DNA of 64,000 nucleotides from Batkoa obscura (GCA_030770535.1 JASVEC010000007.1:744001-808000); one strand, 5' to 3'; counted from the stretch's first letter, positions 35,101 to 46,902 are shown. Notes: generated by a model from the letters alone, not told the origin. Made by a program: numbers and translations.

Positions 35101-35526
35101 CTGTTTACTGCTGTGTGAGCCACTACCACTTACATCTTGATAGATACCAATAGCTAAAGAGACCAAAGCAGCAATGGATAAAATAATCATTACTTTATCT
35201 TGTAATGCCTCCCAACACAGTTTTAAAAAGGATTTGGTTTTAACCGAAGGCAACCTATTAATACCGAAATGTTTGGCACGGGCCACATTGATATCGGAAG
35301 AGTCCAACTTTTGTAATGCTATACTATCGCTTAGATTTGGGCTAACATCTCTCAATCCGGTTTCTACATTCGCATGTAAACCTTCTACTAGCCCGGGTGT
35401 ACCTCCCAATTCACCCAATAAACTGATATTTTTAGGATCGAATAAAGCTTTCAACTCTTCGGGCGAGTACTTGAAGTGACTACTTTTTTCATTAATGTTG
35501 GATAAATTAATTTCTTCTTTACCCAT
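32152..35526 (-). CDS. PMC1: Pmc1-type calcium-transporting P2B ATPase
   Basis: Intronless protein of 1124 residues. Pumps Ca2+ out of the cytosol, in fungi usually into the vacuole. P-type ATPase landmarks are all present: the actuator TGES motif near residue 240, phosphorylation motif CSDKTGTLTQN near 445, KGASE nucleotide-binding block, and TGDGTNDAPALK hinge near 785. Membrane segment 4 contains the calcium-binding PEGLPLAV. M6 has the QLLWVNLIMDTLAALALAT signature of PMCA-type pumps. The N-terminus has no long regulatory extension and the C-terminus is short, as in yeast Pmc1. Two relics of a related gene lie downstream (about 23.4-23.8 and 28.7-29.0 kb), so this is the surviving copy of a repeated duplication. 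The upstream DNA at about 35660-35740 also resembles the spacers of the small-gene array. Confidence 0.96.
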   Translation of the reverse strand: MGKEEINLSNINEKSSHFKYSPEELKALFDPKNISLLGELGGTPGLVEGLHANVETGLRDVSPNLSDSIALQKLDSSDINVARAKHFGINRLPSVKTKSFLKLCWEALQDKVMIILSIAALVSLAIGIYQDVSGSGSHSSKQSAKDADKPHWIEGVAIIVAVLIVILVSSLNDYRKEKQFQKLNSKKEDRSVKVIRDGKVSLVSVYGLLVGDVMQLEPGEILAADGILLSGHNITCDESSATGESDAIKKRTYEEVSGRSVQPQTSESPEILSALPNLKAIQNSSPVSGKSDPFLISGSKVLEGVGRCLVVAVGESSFHGNIMMNLRTDSEETPLQKKLGILAERISKLGGAAALLMLVVLLIRYFAGWGSLTDDDKQAAVIVQKIVSIIITTITVVVVAVPEGLPLAVTLSLAFAMVRMLKDNNLVRLLSACETMGSATTVCSDKTGTLTQNRMTVVAGTFGSTVQFLRDPQNLTKVNCSIPPLKPDEFPNAIPKEVLDLLSEGIAINSSAFESTDDKGTVTLVGSKTEVALLEWCDSISTPFNELRQRYPVEELWPFSSERKSMATLVKLPNDKTSYRLYIKGASEIVLSKCTTMVDFKKGSNDGEQPFIHHPIDRDINNSIQHRISEYADETLRTIGIAYKDYQLTSDESSRLLNLNGDDRHQFWENKYAVEEFSFLGVVGIEDPLRDGVPEAVEACRKAGVTVRMVTGDNVLTAKSIARKCGIYSEGSVIMEGPEFRKLSSHQMEFVIPRLKVLARSSPEDKMKLVKKLKEMGEVVAVTGDGTNDAPALKAANVGFSMGIAGTEVAKEASSIILMDDNFSSIVKAIMWGRTVNDAIKKFLQFQLTVNVTAVIVAFVSAAVDSNEDSVLKAVQLLWVNLIMDTLAALALATDPPTPGVLNRPPDSQKASLVNVHMWKMILGQALFQVAIIFAVLYGGTSFFTPQKDDDDIEKEVLETVVFNAFVFLQIFNLLNSRIVGNDLNIFRGIHKNWIFNSIFIGIIVLQVIIVQFGGAAFDTRPLNGVQWGASIAIGLFSIPIGFVLRLIPVNLFDSLTPGHKNIYNVENMNQAMPTASKDKFENKQANQNPFLTAAMLPSLVATSVGVGLTPHNPKEMDQYLSPK

Positions 35527-36819
35527 TATTATTATGTATTATACTTTTTATTGATATATGCTTTTTTATCGAATATGTAAGATAATTTTTTTGTTTTTTT
35601 AAACAGAATAGAAAATAGTTAAGAACAAAAGAAATTAAATTGAATAGTTTTTATTTTTATATTAATTTTATAGTTTATATAGTTTGTAGGAAAATTTAGC
35701 TTAATCTTCAGTTATTAACTAATTGATTAAATTTAGAGGAATTATAAAATAGTTGATGTAAACTGACTTGGTTAAAAATGGTTGAACATCTAATTCTCCG
35801 CCTATAAAACTTTTAGATTTACCATTTTCTTTTCTTTTGATTCGAAGTGTTTGTCCATCTTAATATCCAGTTTTCGAAACTCAATTAAAACTTTCCAAAT
35901 AGAACTAATTTCGATAAAAAGAAGCTTTGTAATTCCTTCCTCATTTTTTTGTTTAAGAAATAATTGAATAAATCCATAAACTAATAAACTCACTTATGTA
36001 CAACCTTACAATACTTAAAGTTACTATTAGAAAACGTCTCATACTCTACAATCCAATTTTCGAAAAATACACCCAAAGTTATTCTTCAAAAGAAAGGTTT
36101 GTCCTTTCTAATTAGAACACTGAATGCTTCTTCTAAATCCTTTAAAAATTGTAAAAAAAGCCTCTTTCTACCAATTTTCAAAAACACTTTAAGCCAGTAC
36201 AATTGATTTGATTTTTAATTACTAGTTAAAATGTCATTTTGGGTTACATTAAAAAATAATCACTTTTTAAAGAAAATGACAAATTTGTCATTATTTTTAA
36301 ACTAAAACTTGATCAAAATAAAAGATCTAATTATGAGAAATCAATGGATGAGTTTGTGTATACAAGATTTTTCCTAAACTTTATAGTGGTAATAATTTTG
36401 GCACAAGGTTTGATTTTATTGAGGTTAGTGATGTTTAACTTTTGGGGTTGTTTAATTTAGAATAAAACTAAATTCTTGATTTTGCGAAAAAATAAGTATG
36501 TGAGTACAATAGAATCCGCTATAAGCTTTCTATTGTTTTTTCTACTTAGAAATAATAGGTTGACAAAATTGATATTATTCTGATATTTTGGCCTATTATA
36601 GCATTATTGATTATGTATATTTAGATTAATAACTAAAAATACGCAAAATTATTTGGAATTTATAAATAAGAATATTCTTAACCACTTAAGTACCATGAAT
36701 GAATAACATTCGCCAAATTTTTGTATAGCAAAATTAAATTATGACGAACACTGCATTCGTATAATTTTAACCAAAATGAAATTATAATGACATTGCTCGC
36801 ACAGCTCAAATCAAATTAA

Positions 36820-36924
36820 CCCTTTGAGTATTGAGTCTCAAAAAACCTGATCTAATTGGCAGAATTGATTGAAATCATGATTCAATTGAACATAATCTTT
36901 CTGCAACGCTTGGTACTCAAAGGG
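36820..36924. mobile_element. piggyBac-like MITE with TTAA target duplications
   Basis: A 105-bp element bounded by TTAA at 36816-36819 and 36925-36928. The left end is CCCTTTGAGTATTGAG and the right end, reversed, is CCCTTTGAGTACCAAG, an inverted repeat of at least 11 bp. TTAA duplication with ends starting CCC is the piggyBac pattern. It is too short to code for a transposase. Confidence 0.8.
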
Positions 36925-38303
36925 TTAAATTCTTGAATCTTAAAAAGCTTGGTTTTTATGTCTAAGATGGGTTAGTTACTCTTTGTTAATATAAAATTCG
37001 GTACTTTTTATAATTGAGTTAATTGTTGATAGAAATGTGAGTTAAAAAGTTAGTACAAAAAAGTGTCCATCTTTTTTACTATACAATATTGTTTTTTAAA
37101 GAATTAAGCAGTCTATTCAGAAACATTAGCTTTTATCACTTATCAATTGAAATAAACGTAATCTTTTTTTTAAATTCAAAGGCCAAAAAGGGCATAAATG
37201 TAACCTTTCAATCTAAAAATACAATTGTTTGTATTATTGAGCTGTGTAATGAATTTTTTTATTTTTTTATTTTTTTATTTTTTTGAAAAATGTTATCACT
37301 ATAATGGCAGCATATAAATAAGAAGTAAAAATCAATATACTAGCTTTGGTCTAATTATAGAACATGCTTAATTGTTTACGTATCATAAAAAATCAAGACC
37401 TTTAGATGTTTACTTACTATAGCAAAATTAAAGAGATAGGAAGGTTGTGACATACTTATTTTTTTAAATCCATGGCAACCAGGCCTCAAGTATTTCTATT
37501 ATTATGAGAACGGTTAAAGTAAAATTAAATGTAGGAGTCAAAAAATGATTCTATAGTTTAACTTTATTAAATATTGAAAATATTACGGTTGCGCTGGTAT
37601 TGAAGCAAGAGATATTAAAAAGCATTCTATAAGTGTATTCATACTTTAATATTTAAAAAAACCCCATAAATAACATTATAAATCACCCTGTATTTAATTT
37701 ATAATATTCTAAAAAAATTACTATTATAATCATCGTTTACCATATGTAATGAAATATAATAATTTTAAATAACAATACATAAAAAAATTTTCGAATAAAA
37801 AACAAAGACAAAAAATAAAATAAAATAAAATCACTTTTATATACTTAGTAAAGCTCATAATATTTACTGGTCGCTACTTTTTTACATAAGTTCTTACGCA
37901 ACGCAATTAAATTGGTTATTCTGACTACGATAGCCATCCACACCAGGAAAAAATCGACACCTTATCCAATGCTTAGAGATATATTCCCTAGATATGAGAA
38001 TCCTATACTAAACGAGCTTTGGAAAACTTTTACATAATCTGTTTACTTCCAAATTTCGAGAGTTTCGTCCCCCTCTCATTTTATCTGTTCAAACAGTTAA
38101 TATACTCTATTATTCCTACTGTCTTATCTAAATTCAAGCACTACTCGACCTTTGATAACACCTGCTATAAATTATAACCCTTTATCTCCCTAATAGCATT
38201 AAATAAAAGATATAAGACTCAGTTTGTAGTTAAAAGAAAACTTATAGACGTATTATGTTTGACTAATTTACTTTTTAAGAAATGATATTAAATTATAGAT
38301 ATT

Positions 38304-38406
38304 ATATGGGGATATATTTTGTATTTAAGAATTTCACTAACAATTTTTCTTAAATAACGCTTAAAAAATAGAAAAAGTGATGAAATCAAAAAAAACACCC
38401 TCATAT
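38304..38406 (-). mobile_element. MITE-A copy 10
   Basis: Minus-oriented, from ATATGGGGATATATTTTGTA to AACACCCTCATAT. It is the left member of an inverted pair with copy 11. Confidence 0.88.
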
Positions 38407-38438
38407 AAAATATTGTTTTGGTAGTTTTATAATTAATT

Positions 38439-38542
38439 ATATGAGGATGTTTTCTTTGGTTTCATCAATTTTTCTATTTTTTGAGCGTTATTTAAGTAGA
38501 AAAATTGTAGTAAAATTCTTAAACAAAAAATACACCCCCATA
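38439..38542 (+). mobile_element. MITE-A copy 11
   Basis: Plus-oriented, from TATATGAGGATGTTTTCTTT to ACACCCCCATA. It lies 32 bases from copy 10 in opposite orientation. Confidence 0.86.
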
Positions 38543-39517
38543 GAATCATGATTATTACATTAAATTTATGTTATTTCCTTATTACAGTTAAATCGGTTTT
38601 CCAAAAGCATAAAAAATTGCATAGCCTTACGCTAGCTTATTTTATTTCTTAAAGTTTAATAAAGTTTTATTTATTTAAAAATTAGAGTATTTTATTTTTA
38701 AGTAAATAAAACAGATATAGAAGAATAATGAGGCAAAAAAATATCATACATTTCATGAGTTATTTTTGTCGAAATATGATCTCTAAGAAAAATGATTTTT
38801 ATAAAATTTTAATTTTAGCTTTAATATTTATAACAGTTTTTAAAATATTAGCTTATTAAATCGTTAACTTTAATACATACTTTCAAACTGCTTTCAGGTT
38901 TTATAATGTCCAAATACTTCTTATTTATATTTTGTCATTGTTGTAGATATGGATAGTCTTTAATACAATAAAAAGATCAAAATTTTGATACATATAAATT
39001 TATTAACCAGCTTTCAGTTTTATATTTAATGACATTCATATGAAGGAGGCTTTAGTAGAACTCCATATAATACTAGTAAGGGTATTATAGCACTCTTTTA
39101 ACTTACAGCTATGGGCAATTTATTTGCACATTAAAATTCAAGATTCTCGTAGCAAAGTGGCTTTCTGTTGTAAAAAAATACTAAATAAAAAGGATAAAAG
39201 GGAATATTTGATCTAATTTATAAGAGAATAAAATTTGTTTTTATAGTATAATTTACTCGATGATCTCACCTTTAATAAGGTAATTATCAACTAATAATAA
39301 TTTATCCATTGATTAAGCGAAAAATAAGAAAAAAATTAAATTTTAGTGCAAAAAATTGGGGATGGTAAACAGTGCCGTGTCAAAAAGAAGGAAAAATAAA
39401 CTGACTAAACCGAAAACTTAATTTTAGTACGATGATTGGTTGAAATCACGGATTATGGGACCAAAATCAGATATTTAAAGATAACAAAGATTGTCATAGA
39501 ATGATAAGTTTTTAACT

Positions 39518-40370
<853 letters not shown>

Positions 40371-40529
40371 ATAAATATTCGTATAATTGTTTTAATTTGT
40401 AAATTTGTTATCTAATTTTAATTAATATTTTAAATTTATAATATTTTTAGCAATACAGTTGAATTCCTTTTTTGCTGTAATTTAAAACTTAATTTAAAAA
40501 GAGTTCAAAAAATTGTAAATATTTTTAAA

Positions 40530-41273
40530 ATGAATAAAGATTTACATTGTCGCTTGTTAAAAAATGGAGCAATACAAAGTACGTTTGATGAATTGTAAGT
40601 AAATAATTAAACTCCATTTTGTCTTTGTATTTGACGTATTTTTAGCCATAAACAATTATTCTTAACAGACAATCAACAGAAACTATATTTCGAGAAAGAT
40701 TTTACACAATTATTTAATCAAATAGTAGGAGCAAGCGAAGACTATAATAATATAAAGCTGGACGAAAACAAAACAGAAGCGGAAACAGAAAATATCTTAA
40801 GCAGAGTTGAAACTGAGATGGACTTAATGGAACAGAATGAAAATAAAATTAATGAGATTATTAATAGTGAGGATTTTACAAAAGATAAAAGTGCTAATTC
40901 TAATGTTGAATCTGAACTTGATCTTAGTCCTATTAAACCAAATAATAAGAAAGTAGTAAAGAAAAAGAATGGTTCAAATAGCAACAGGAAGGTTTTATCA
41001 AATAAAGCTAGTAAAAGAATTTCTACAAATAATGGCAATGGAAATGCTCCTTCAAAGCGTAACCAAATTAAATCGAAGAATCAAAGAATAAATTCAGAAA
41101 ATGAAGAAAAGGATCGATTGAAGGACAGTGAAACTAAAATGAGTATATTGAATAATCATGATTTATTAAATAATATGTTTGATGTTCATCCTCTTAATTT
41201 TCGAGAAAATATGAATTGGACTCCTACTGATACCTTTATCCCATTCAAATTTAATGGCTCTGGTTTTATTTAA
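40530..41273 (+). CDS. Unrecognised nuclear-type protein, 230 residues
   Basis: I read join(40530..40594, 40646..41273). The 51-nt intron has a GTAAGT donor and TTTTTAG acceptor, and joining the exons restores one frame. I do not recognise the protein. The first 60 residues look folded (CRLLKNGAIQSTFDEFHKQL, YFEKDFTQLFNQIVGASE). The middle is acidic, then Lys/Asn/Ser-rich (about residues 125-185, with KKVVKKKNGS and SKRNQIKSKN) and could hold nuclear localisation signals. The last 30 residues (NFRENMNWTPTDTFIPFKFN) contain a distinctive aromatic block that would be the best search query. It is convergent with CDC45. Confidence 0.65.
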
Positions 41274-41682
41274 GTTTTTTTATTAAAGAAGTGTTTACGC
41301 TTTTATTGTTTTATTATAAGATATTACATTGTCATAACTGTAAGTTTGATTATAATAGTAAGGAGTAATGGTTATTAAGTAAATGACTTAATGGTAATTA
41401 TACTACTCTTTGTAGATAAATTAAAACTAGTTGATTGAATTAAAATAGTTTCAGCTTTTGTGAACTTTATTAAACAAAATTATAACAAATAGTCACATTT
41501 TTGTAAAGCAGCTAGCTATTTAATACTTTGAAGGTAGTAACCAATTCAATTATTCAATTACACATTAAGCAAATAAGAACGTCATCAAAAATAAATACAA
41601 AGCACACATTTAATTCATAACAGTAATTGAAGTACAGGAGTCACCACCTTAAAGGCTGGACAAATCATAAATAAGAGCATCA
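41274..41682. other. Convergent spacer before CDC45
   Basis: About 410 bases between two convergent stop codons. AT-rich, presumably with both 3' ends. No further feature seen. Confidence 0.55.
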
Positions 41683-44153
41683 TCATCTAGATTCAATTTC
41701 TTTTACCCTTATATTTAAATTCGTAAGAAAGATACCAAAGTCGTCTTGATTTACCTCAATGACTGAATTTTTAAACCTAGGAAACTGTAGTTTAACTTTA
41801 GGGTCATTAGCTTGCTGCTTAAAAGCAAGTGCAATCGGATCCCTTCTAAAAGTAGTAAAATCTCTAACAGCAACGACTAAAAATCTATTACTAGATTTAT
41901 CTAAAGATGCGGTGACAACTGGCAAGTTTTTTCCTTTATCCGAACCGTCACGAGAGCTGCGTTTAATTGCTTGTGATAAGAAATGGCCGAGGTCAGCAAG
42001 TGTGTCTGGATGAATGTAAGTTTCTGCACGAGGACTTTCTTTCACAAAGGCAAGGCGATAGGCATCAAATTCACATACATCATTATCTTTTAATAATTTG
42101 AACCCTTCTTCCATGATCCCTTTTTTAATATGAATACTTAAATTGATACCTGCTTTAAGCAATTTAATACTAAATAAAAGTTAAAACTTGACTGATAAAT
42201 ATATATATATATTACTTATCAAACGCACTATAAGCGGTAGAAAAGCATTGCTGATAAATTCCATCTAAATCAGTTTCATCCCCATCCCATTTCTCGAACC
42301 CCTTTTTAAGAGTTTCTAAAACCTCGGGAGCAACCTTGTTGGTAGAATCAAGTTTAAGTTGAGTGTCACCATCATAAAGAACTGTACGTAATACAATTTC
42401 TCGATTCAGCTCAGTCAAACGCTCTAACATAGTTGGCGTAACCTAACAATATTATAATTTATTCAAACAATTTTTTACTTTTTACCTTTAATAAAGCTTC
42501 TATAGAAGCACAAACATCTGCAGCTTCAAGGGGCAAGATAGTATTATATCCCATATGTCTACAGATAGAAGGGTAGGTAAGATTTCGAAGTCCATACTGA
42601 GGCGCGTATCCATTTAGTTTGTTCATTAAAGAAACTTTAATATCACGATCCATAGTAGGGTAAAATAAACATGACTGACTTAAAGATACACCCATTTTAG
42701 CTAAAATATTATGCATTCGACTACGACCTGCTTCCGTCCATACACGAAAGTTAGTAGAAATTTCATTACTATAGCGCATGGATTCATATAGGTTCCAATA
42801 ATGTAAGGTCGGGAATACAAATGCTTCCTTAAGCTCGACCCTACCTTCAACATCCAGCTTGTTTCTTTGATATAAATGCGAATCTTTACTATTCTCTTCG
42901 ATCGGTAGAGGTGATGGTGTTGGCATGGGTGCTGAAAGGATATTAAAAAGCTCACGGTCGTTGGTAGGATCTTCTGGTTTATCTTTTCTCAGTTTTTTGA
43001 TCGCGTTTTCGGCAGAAACAAAAGTAACATTAGGATCAAAGTGGACTTCATTAACTGCCTTGGTACCAGAGTTGCGTTGCATACGTCTATTCATTACTCT
43101 CCCTCTAAGAGTATTGTTATCAAATGCGACAGTTACATTTTTAGTTATTGGACCAGAAGGCCTTTTCTTGTTGGGGTACATTTCTGTATTATGATTTTCC
43201 AATTTACGCTGAAACCAATCGTAATGCATTAGATATTGATCTCTGCTATGCTGGTTAGAAATAAAACGAGATGTCAGTCCAATAGAAGCCCACCATAAAT
43301 AATCATCTTTTAAGGCACCTTGTCCTTCAGCCATGGTTAGCATTAAGCATGAAACTGACATACCGTATCCAACACCAGATGATTCATACCTTTTAATTAA
43401 ATTATAGCTGTCCTTCTTTATTTTTTTACGGAGCTCTCTCTTTTTTTGCCTCTTTCTTTCAACTTTGACTGGATCATCACATGCAAGTTCATCATCTGAG
43501 TCAGCCTTAAATGTAAAACTTATTAAAAAAATTATAAAAAAATAACAAACTTACTTCATCTCCACTAACAACTAAATCCATATCGTATTCATTCAAATAT
43601 ACTACACGATAGGCACTTGACAACTCGGGTGTTATGTTCTCATCATTACCAATTACCTTGATTGAAGTATAATTATAAACATTATGTAAATTATAAGGAC
43701 GATGAGAATCAAAGATGTAAACTTGGACGTCTTTGCTGATTTCGAAAATACGGTATATATCGAGTCCTCCTCCACAATTTATCAATATAATATTTCGAAG
43801 CTTATTTCATTAATTAATTCCAGGGTATCAATTATAACTAACTTACATTTTTGTCACCAGCAATATAATCAGATTTCATTTTTAAAAGCATATCAGGCCT
43901 ATTTATTGGTACTAAACGATACAAGATAGAGTCATTTCTCAACAGATCCTAAAAAGGTTAAATAATTGAATAGATGAATAAATTGGCTTACAGTTAATAA
44001 CTTAGCACTAGCCAAAGAATCAACATCCGGTGCAACAACAATGAAGGTACATATCACGTTAAAGGTAGCCTTTGATTTAATAGTATTGTATATTAACGAC
44101 AGCTTATCGTCATTAAATAACCCCATATTTTGTATAAAATGTTTAAAGTACAA
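41683..44153 (-). CDS. CDC45: CDC45 DNA replication factor (CMG helicase subunit)
   Basis: Essential part of the CMG replicative helicase with MCM2-7 and GINS. I read complement(join(41683..42169, 42216..42442, 42486..43505, 43555..43800, 43847..43948, 43992..44153)), 747 residues, somewhat longer than usual. The DHH-like N-terminus shows VAPDVDSLASAKLL, then IILINCGGGLDIYRI, FDSHRPYNLHNVYN, an acidic/basic linker (SDDELACDDPVKVERKRQKK), DDYLWWASIGLTSRFI, the central FPTLHYWNLYESMRYS, FRVWTEAGRSRMHNILAKMG and the C-terminal FLVVAVRDFTTFRRDPIALAF. All six exon phases agree. The assignment is secure from the order of these blocks. Confidence 0.94.
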
Positions 44154-45300
44154 AATTAAGCATATTATAGATGACTAGAACCAATCATTATTTAATAAAA
44201 GTAAAGCGAATCATTTATGATAATCTTTAAAGAAAACTAATAAGACGCGCGAATCAAAAGAGCAACGAATTAGCTTTAACAGATTTTGAATTATGAATTT
44301 GACTAAATTAGCTGAATCTTTTATAAGTAAAAAATCCCCATGTTAAATATTTTGATTCCAATATTTAATCTATAACACGAAAAGCACGTTGGAATGTATA
44401 TTGAATTCCTTTTATTACTAGCTTTTATGCACTCGTTATAAATTTATCTACTTTTAAAAAGTAATGTTATTGAAATCGTGTATGTTACTTTATCCTTTAT
44501 TTTCTAAACGCGTCCATTTTGACAGTGATCAAAAACGTGTATTATTTGTTTTTATGCTTATGGTATATCATTATAAAATAAACTTATTTTTTGAATCTTA
44601 TTTCAACTATGTTTTTAGAATTTAAAGTGCATGGTTTAATTACAGTCATTGTTAATATTGTAGGAAGTATAACAAATAAATGCTACTACGATAGTAATAT
44701 GTTTAATCAAATATTGGTATTATAAACAATCATTTAAATACCATTGCTTTCCTGTTATTGTATTTGAAGCAGAGAAATACCACAACTGTATTATATAAAA
44801 AGTTTTATACTGCGTTTTTATATAAATATGTCTGTGATAATTTAATAATCATTTTACAAATATTCATCTTTAACTAGTAGGTAGTAAAATCAGTCTATTC
44901 AAATATGGTAAAAATATTGGTATTTTTATAAAGTTTAATGTTTAGTAATCTATAAAATTCAAAGATATGAGGGTGTTTTTTTATTTCATCACTTTTTCTA
45001 TTTTTTAAGCGTTATTTCAGTGGAAAGATTGTAAGAATTTTACTAACAATCTTTCCACTGAAATAACGCTTAAAAAATGAAAAAAATAATGAAACCAAAA
45101 AAACACCCTCATATATTAAAATAACAACTCGATTTGATGAATGCTAATGGTTTTGGTAGCATATATTATTGTAAATAATTATTTTACCGTTTGTGATTTA
45201 AAAAGTTAATTTAATAAATTTCAAATTATAAAATTCATGTTTATTTTTATTATAGACGTGTTGTATTTTTTAGTATATATTATTTTTTGATATTAAACTA
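44154..45300. other. Spacer between PTR2 copy 1 and CDC45
   Basis: About 1.1 kb of AT-rich DNA that must include the CDC45 promoter. The palindromic MITE-A element (copy 12) sits near the PTR2 3' end. Nothing else seen. Confidence 0.6.
44965..45114. mobile_element. MITE-A copy 12: inverted dimer, near-perfect palindrome
   Basis: About 150 bp. The left half runs from ATATGAGGGTGTTTTTTTAT to TCAGTGGAAAGATTGTAAG. The right half is almost its exact reverse complement, ending in AACACCCTCATAT. Both ends are the same MITE-A end, so this is two half-elements fused head to head. It would fold into one long hairpin. Confidence 0.9.
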
Positions 45301-46902
45301 TTATTTTAGATCTTGCAAAAATTCTTGTTGTAAGCCTTGCTTTAAAACCTTCTCCTCTTCTTCTTTAGTTACATACCAGAATTTACATAATCCTACAAAA
45401 ATCAAAAAGAAGAATGATGATATAGAAATAAAGATCCATTGCTTTGTAGTTGGATTATTAAATCCTGCTAAAGCCATAGCCTCCTCGATACCTGAGACAA
45501 TATAATTACCAAAAGCTACATTCAAAACATATACTGCCGTCGAAGATGCCTTAAGTTTGGGCCCGACTTGAGTATAGGCAAATTGAACTGCGGTAACGCA
45601 AAGCATTGCTTCTCCAAGAGATAAGAAAAACCATTGAGGAATTTGCCATGAACAATTAACGCAACCAACACACGAAACTTGAATACCGTCTACTTTGATA
45701 ACATTACCCTCAGCATACTGAAGAACAGGGTAGGTTAAAGAAGTAGAAATTATAAAAGCAAGGATTACAAAAGAAAATCCAATGATCATTCTATTTATAA
45801 CTGAAATGGGTCGACCTATTTTTTTGAAAAATGGATAGATTACATCTGACAATAGCGGAACGAGGATAACAACAAATATAGTATTTAAATTGGCAGATGT
45901 TTCAGCACTCATATAGAAACTATTCAAAAATGTTTGGTTCATCAATTCATACTGATTTTGCCATTCTGTAAAAGCTTGATCATATAATAACCAAAAGAAC
46001 ATTAGTGGGAAAAGAATTACCATAACCTTATTTAATAACCTGGTTTCATTAACTAAATCTGCACCATACTTCTTTTCAGCAAAGTTTAAAAAGTGGCCTT
46101 TAGCGGCCCTTTCTTCAGGCGATGCTTTTATATATCTACGTAAGCCAAGGAGACTAATTTTCAAGCATTTCCATGGTAAAAATTCTTTAACTGGAGGTGC
46201 TACAACATAATACTTTTTACCCACAGCGAATAAGATAATGGCAAAAGCAAAAACTATTGTAGGTATGATATAGGCCAGAAAATAACATGGTTTTCCAAAG
46301 CATTCGACATTTCTAACAATAATTGGAGTAAGATAGGACGCAATTAAACTACCTATACTAGCAATAATGTACAACATAGAAAACAACCGATCTAAAAGAC
46401 GAGTTTTTTCGGGGTTAATTTGGTCACCAGCATGGGAAGCAACACTAGGCTTAATACCTCCAGAACCAATAGCAATTAACAATGATGAGAGAACAAAAGA
46501 CCAATAAGGGTACTCGCCCATTTGAGCAAGAAGCCCATTGATAGAAAAAACACTTAACAATATATTTCCAACTAAATAAATAATGGAAAATAGAATTACA
46601 GTGTTATATTTTCCGAGATAAGAATCAGATATCATAGCGCCTATTAAGGGAAAAAGGTAAATGAAGGCAGTAAATAAATGGGTTTGAATTTTTGATTGGA
46701 CATCATCAAGACCAAAACCAATTTTTAAGTAGATAAAGAGGATACTTTTGATACCATAGAAGCAGAAACGTTCACCAAAATCATTGGCTAAGATTAAGTA
46801 TATATATTTAGGCAGACTCTCTTTTTGATCAATTTCTTTCATTGATCCGCTTTCAGTGTGTTTTTCTTCATATTGAATTGAATCCGTTTTTTCAGAAGGC
46901 AT
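45301..46902 (-). CDS. PTR2: PTR2-type proton-coupled oligopeptide transporter, copy 1
   Basis: Intronless POT/PTR (SLC15-like) carrier of 533 residues that imports di- and tripeptides with protons across the plasma membrane. The family signature in TM1 is ERFCFYGIKSILFIYL. The second signature is IGSGGIKPSVASHAGDQ, and FFWLLYDQAFTEWQNQYELM comes before the later helices. About 12 hydrophobic segments are visible. A fungal-type insertion with several Cys (GIQVSCVGCVNCSWQIPQWF) sits between late helices. Both tails are rich in Glu and Lys. A paralogue (copy 2) lies 3.5 kb upstream in the same orientation. Confidence 0.94.
   Translation of the reverse strand: MPSEKTDSIQYEEKHTESGSMKEIDQKESLPKYIYLILANDFGERFCFYGIKSILFIYLKIGFGLDDVQSKIQTHLFTAFIYLFPLIGAMISDSYLGKYNTVILFSIIYLVGNILLSVFSINGLLAQMGEYPYWSFVLSSLLIAIGSGGIKPSVASHAGDQINPEKTRLLDRLFSMLYIIASIGSLIASYLTPIIVRNVECFGKPCYFLAYIIPTIVFAFAIILFAVGKKYYVVAPPVKEFLPWKCLKISLLGLRRYIKASPEERAAKGHFLNFAEKKYGADLVNETRLLNKVMVILFPLMFFWLLYDQAFTEWQNQYELMNQTFLNSFYMSAETSANLNTIFVVILVPLLSDVIYPFFKKIGRPISVINRMIIGFSFVILAFIISTSLTYPVLQYAEGNVIKVDGIQVSCVGCVNCSWQIPQWFFLSLGEAMLCVTAVQFAYTQVGPKLKASSTAVYVLNVAFGNYIVSGIEEAMALAGFNNPTTKQWIFISISSFFFLIFVGLCKFWYVTKEEEEKVLKQGLQQEFLQDLK

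Larger units (their letters stand above)
35527..39517. other. Large gene-poor spacer
   Basis: About 4 kb of AT-rich DNA. The first 250 bases are the PMC1 promoter side and include array-spacer-like sequence (AGTTATTAACTAATTGATTA, also at about 30614). 35802-36200 has short unassigned frames (one of 63 codons, minus strand) that may be remnants of a gene. A piggyBac-like mini-element and two MITE-A copies are listed separately. 37860-38230 is less AT-rich than its surroundings but I recognise nothing in it. Confidence 0.55.

Noticed and set aside
35802-35993. 63-codon minus-strand frame as a gene
   Set aside because: Gene-like codons, but no start context, intron signals or known family that I can support; noted only as a possible remnant.
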